Part shown: positions 62,716 to 64,000 of the stretch, piece after piece
Position numbering within the stretch: position 1 is the first letter of the stretch
Layout of the letters: the number at the start of each line of letters is the position of its first letter
DNA from: Rapana venosa
Taxonomy: Eukaryota > Mollusca > Gastropoda > Neogastropoda > Muricidae
Reading direction: 5' to 3'
NCBI GenBank assembly: GCA_028751875.1
Contig: CM054134.1
Location: forward strand, 45,401,861-45,465,860
Length of the DNA: 64,000 nucleotides
Translations under genes and position numbers: made by a program
Notes under the pieces: model-generated
The model's database searches: none
What the model was told of the DNA's origin: nothing
Seen by the model: the letters and a program-made list of their open reading frames with translations, nothing else

Positions 62716-62935
62716 TGATGATGATGATGAATCATAGGACAAATGGTCGCATAGGCAAAATTTTACCATTGGCAAACCTAGGAGCTCTAGCCAAAGGGGA
62801 ATAAAACCCAACCAAAAGCAAAAACAAAACAAAAACCCTGGCGTACTTCATAAACCAAACATAAGCTCCCTATTAAGGTCTCACACCATCACAAAGGACA
62901 ACCACTTTACTTTTCATTTCTTAATAATAGTTAAA

Positions 62936-63045
62936 AAAAAAAAAAAAAAAGGATTTTATATTTATGTAGCGCTATATCTTGCAAAGACAAATCAAAGCGT
63001 TTGCATTCAACCTACATCTTCAGCAGTCATGATACAGTCACTTCA

Positions 63046-63106
<61 letters not shown>

Positions 63107-63110
63107 GACA
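62936..63110 (-). mobile_element. CR1-like LINE tail with (GT)n
   Basis: On the minus strand (GT)n (63,105-63,045) leads to GCAAACGCTTTGATTTGTCT then GCAAGATATAGCGCTACATA and a poly-T end. Same order as at 34,386-34,655. It lies in an intron of the F-box gene. Confidence 0.65.
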
Positions 63111-63141
63111 GCCACACAGCGTAACAGTAGGGGAAGTTTAC

Positions 63142-63255
63142 CCTGTATCTCTTCAGTAGGAATGTAATCCCTCATGTCAAGGGCTCCTTCAGGAGTCTCT
63201 TCTGTGTTGACTGTTTGACATCCTCGGGGTTGAGTCCAACAGTTCAAACCGTCAA
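63142..63255 (-). CDS. F-box/FBA gene, second visible exon
   Basis: Acceptor ATATGTGTGCAG and donor ACAGG|GTAAAC bound 114 bases. The first two bases complete the codon opened at 63,602. Phases are 1 to 1. The peptide DGLNCWTQPRGCQTVNTEET then PEGALDMRDYIPTEEIQ follows the NLLRN of the previous exon, and N-L-L-x-N ... GL-x2-W is the opening pattern of the FBA domain. Confidence 0.75.
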
Positions 63256-63601
63256 CTGCACACATATGTTGAAGGACATGATGTGACATTCAGCAGAATA
63301 GCTATGAGGTGGTATGGTATAAAACTGAAATAAATATAAGCATACTTCCCTTACACCATCCCTGATTGAAAATATGAAGTACTTCTTAAAATCAACAGCA
63401 TAAGATAAAAATCGTTGTGCACATTTAAATCATACCTCTAACAAAAATGACATAACACTTTAAAATATATCCGCCCCCCCCCCCCATCCCTCAAAGATAA
63501 AGGACACCCTCCATCCCCAAATCCTGCATTACAAGGAAAGCTATTCACACTGTCAATATTACTTACAACCTAAGAACATTCACATAATAAAAAGTACATA
63601 C
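63256..63601 (-). other. Intron of the F-box/FBA gene
   Basis: Bounded by donor GTATGT at 63,601 and acceptor CAG at 63,256. AT-rich, with a poly-C run near 63,475. No other feature seen. Confidence 0.6.
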
Positions 63602-63991
63602 TAGCATGAGTATTACGAAGCAAGTTGCGGGTGTAGGGCTCCTTGAAGTACAGCATGACGTAACTCTTTGGAGGCTGACATTGGATGTCTGGCACGAACT
63701 TGCCTTCCTCCCGACACTTCTGCTTCCAGAAGTGGGGGTCCCTGCAAGCTGCCAGCCAGCTCCTGCAGACCAGGGAACAGTTCTGGATCACTTCCAGCGC
63801 TGGCACCAGCATCAACACCTGCCTGAAGAGCTCCACCGATAAGGGAGTGACTCCTAGGCCACAGTCCACCACTCTCCATACCGATTTTCGCCTGGTTCGT
63901 TGGGTTCTGGCTTTGAATACAGTCTCATTATCTGAAAACGATGGCTCGAGTGATACGATGGTTGATGCTGAAGAAGCTCTGGGTGTTATTT
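63602..63991 (-). CDS. F-box protein with FBA domain, first visible exon (partial gene)
   Basis: A TTTTTCAG acceptor at the window edge is followed by 390 open bases ending at donor CTA|GTATGT. After about 45 Ser/Thr- and Arg-rich residues comes an F-box (VTPLSVELFRQVLMLVPALE, then SLVCRSWLAACRDPHFWKQK), the Skp1-binding helix set of SCF E3 ligase adaptors. FVPDIQ...SYVMLYFKEP and YTRNLLRN then lead into the FBA domain in the next exons. The layout matches the FBXO2/6/17/27/44 group, whose FBA domain often binds N-glycans on misfolded glycoproteins. Sugar binding here is inference, since the pocket residues are outside what is visible. The first exon or exons lie beyond 64,000. Confidence 0.8.
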
Positions 63992-64000
63992 CTGAAAAAC

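Overview
This is animal (eukaryotic) genomic DNA, most likely from a mollusc and probably a gastropod. The evidence is the dense CA/GT, GA/CT, GACA and TA microsatellites, the many tRNA-derived SINEs with mollusc-like bodies, several LINE clades, a piggyBac-type element, and an expanded set of intronless rhodopsin-like GPCRs. The species assignment is inference. The window has three gaps of exactly 500 N (8,488-8,987; 26,326-26,825; 56,899-57,398), so it is a scaffold, and several junctions at the gaps look like assembly joins.

Layout: 1-1,507 holds SINEs and microsatellites. 1,508-8,487 is one arm of a ~6.9 kb inverted duplication carrying the only intact GPCR (2,966-4,039, minus). The other arm is 50,066-56,898, with GPCR copy 4 broken by single-base indels. 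9,164-12,240 is a frameshifted RTE-like LINE. 12,640-15,180 is homopolymer-rich and poorly interpretable. 15,841-31,365 is a tandem pair of units, each a GPCR plus ~4.5 kb of shared 3' flank that contains a YR/gypsy-like reverse transcriptase remnant. The first unit (GPCR copy 2) carries a 5.2 kb L1/Tx1-like LINE between 17-bp target-site duplications. The second unit (GPCR copy 3, half hidden by a gap) shows the empty site.

31,480-37,400 has CR1/jockey-like LINE pieces. 37,650-38,360 is a 31-bp minisatellite. 38,390-39,670 is a decayed repetitive gene with an ADNVDH...GTFHGMG motif. 41,860-44,720 is a long GT, then GA, then CA low-complexity belt followed by one good candidate exon. 46,811-49,350 is a 52-bp minisatellite of about 49 units. 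57,399-62,720 is packed with SINEs, a 430-bp LINE with an 18-bp TSD, and a 1.48 kb piggyBac-like element with TTAA duplications.

On the minus strand at the right edge, three phase-compatible exons (63,991 down to 61,181) encode part of an F-box protein with an F-box-associated (FBA) domain, probably a substrate adaptor of an SCF ubiquitin ligase. Host genes are therefore few: a GPCR cluster, part of an F-box gene, and one or two orphan exons. Most of the rest is repeats at several stages of decay.
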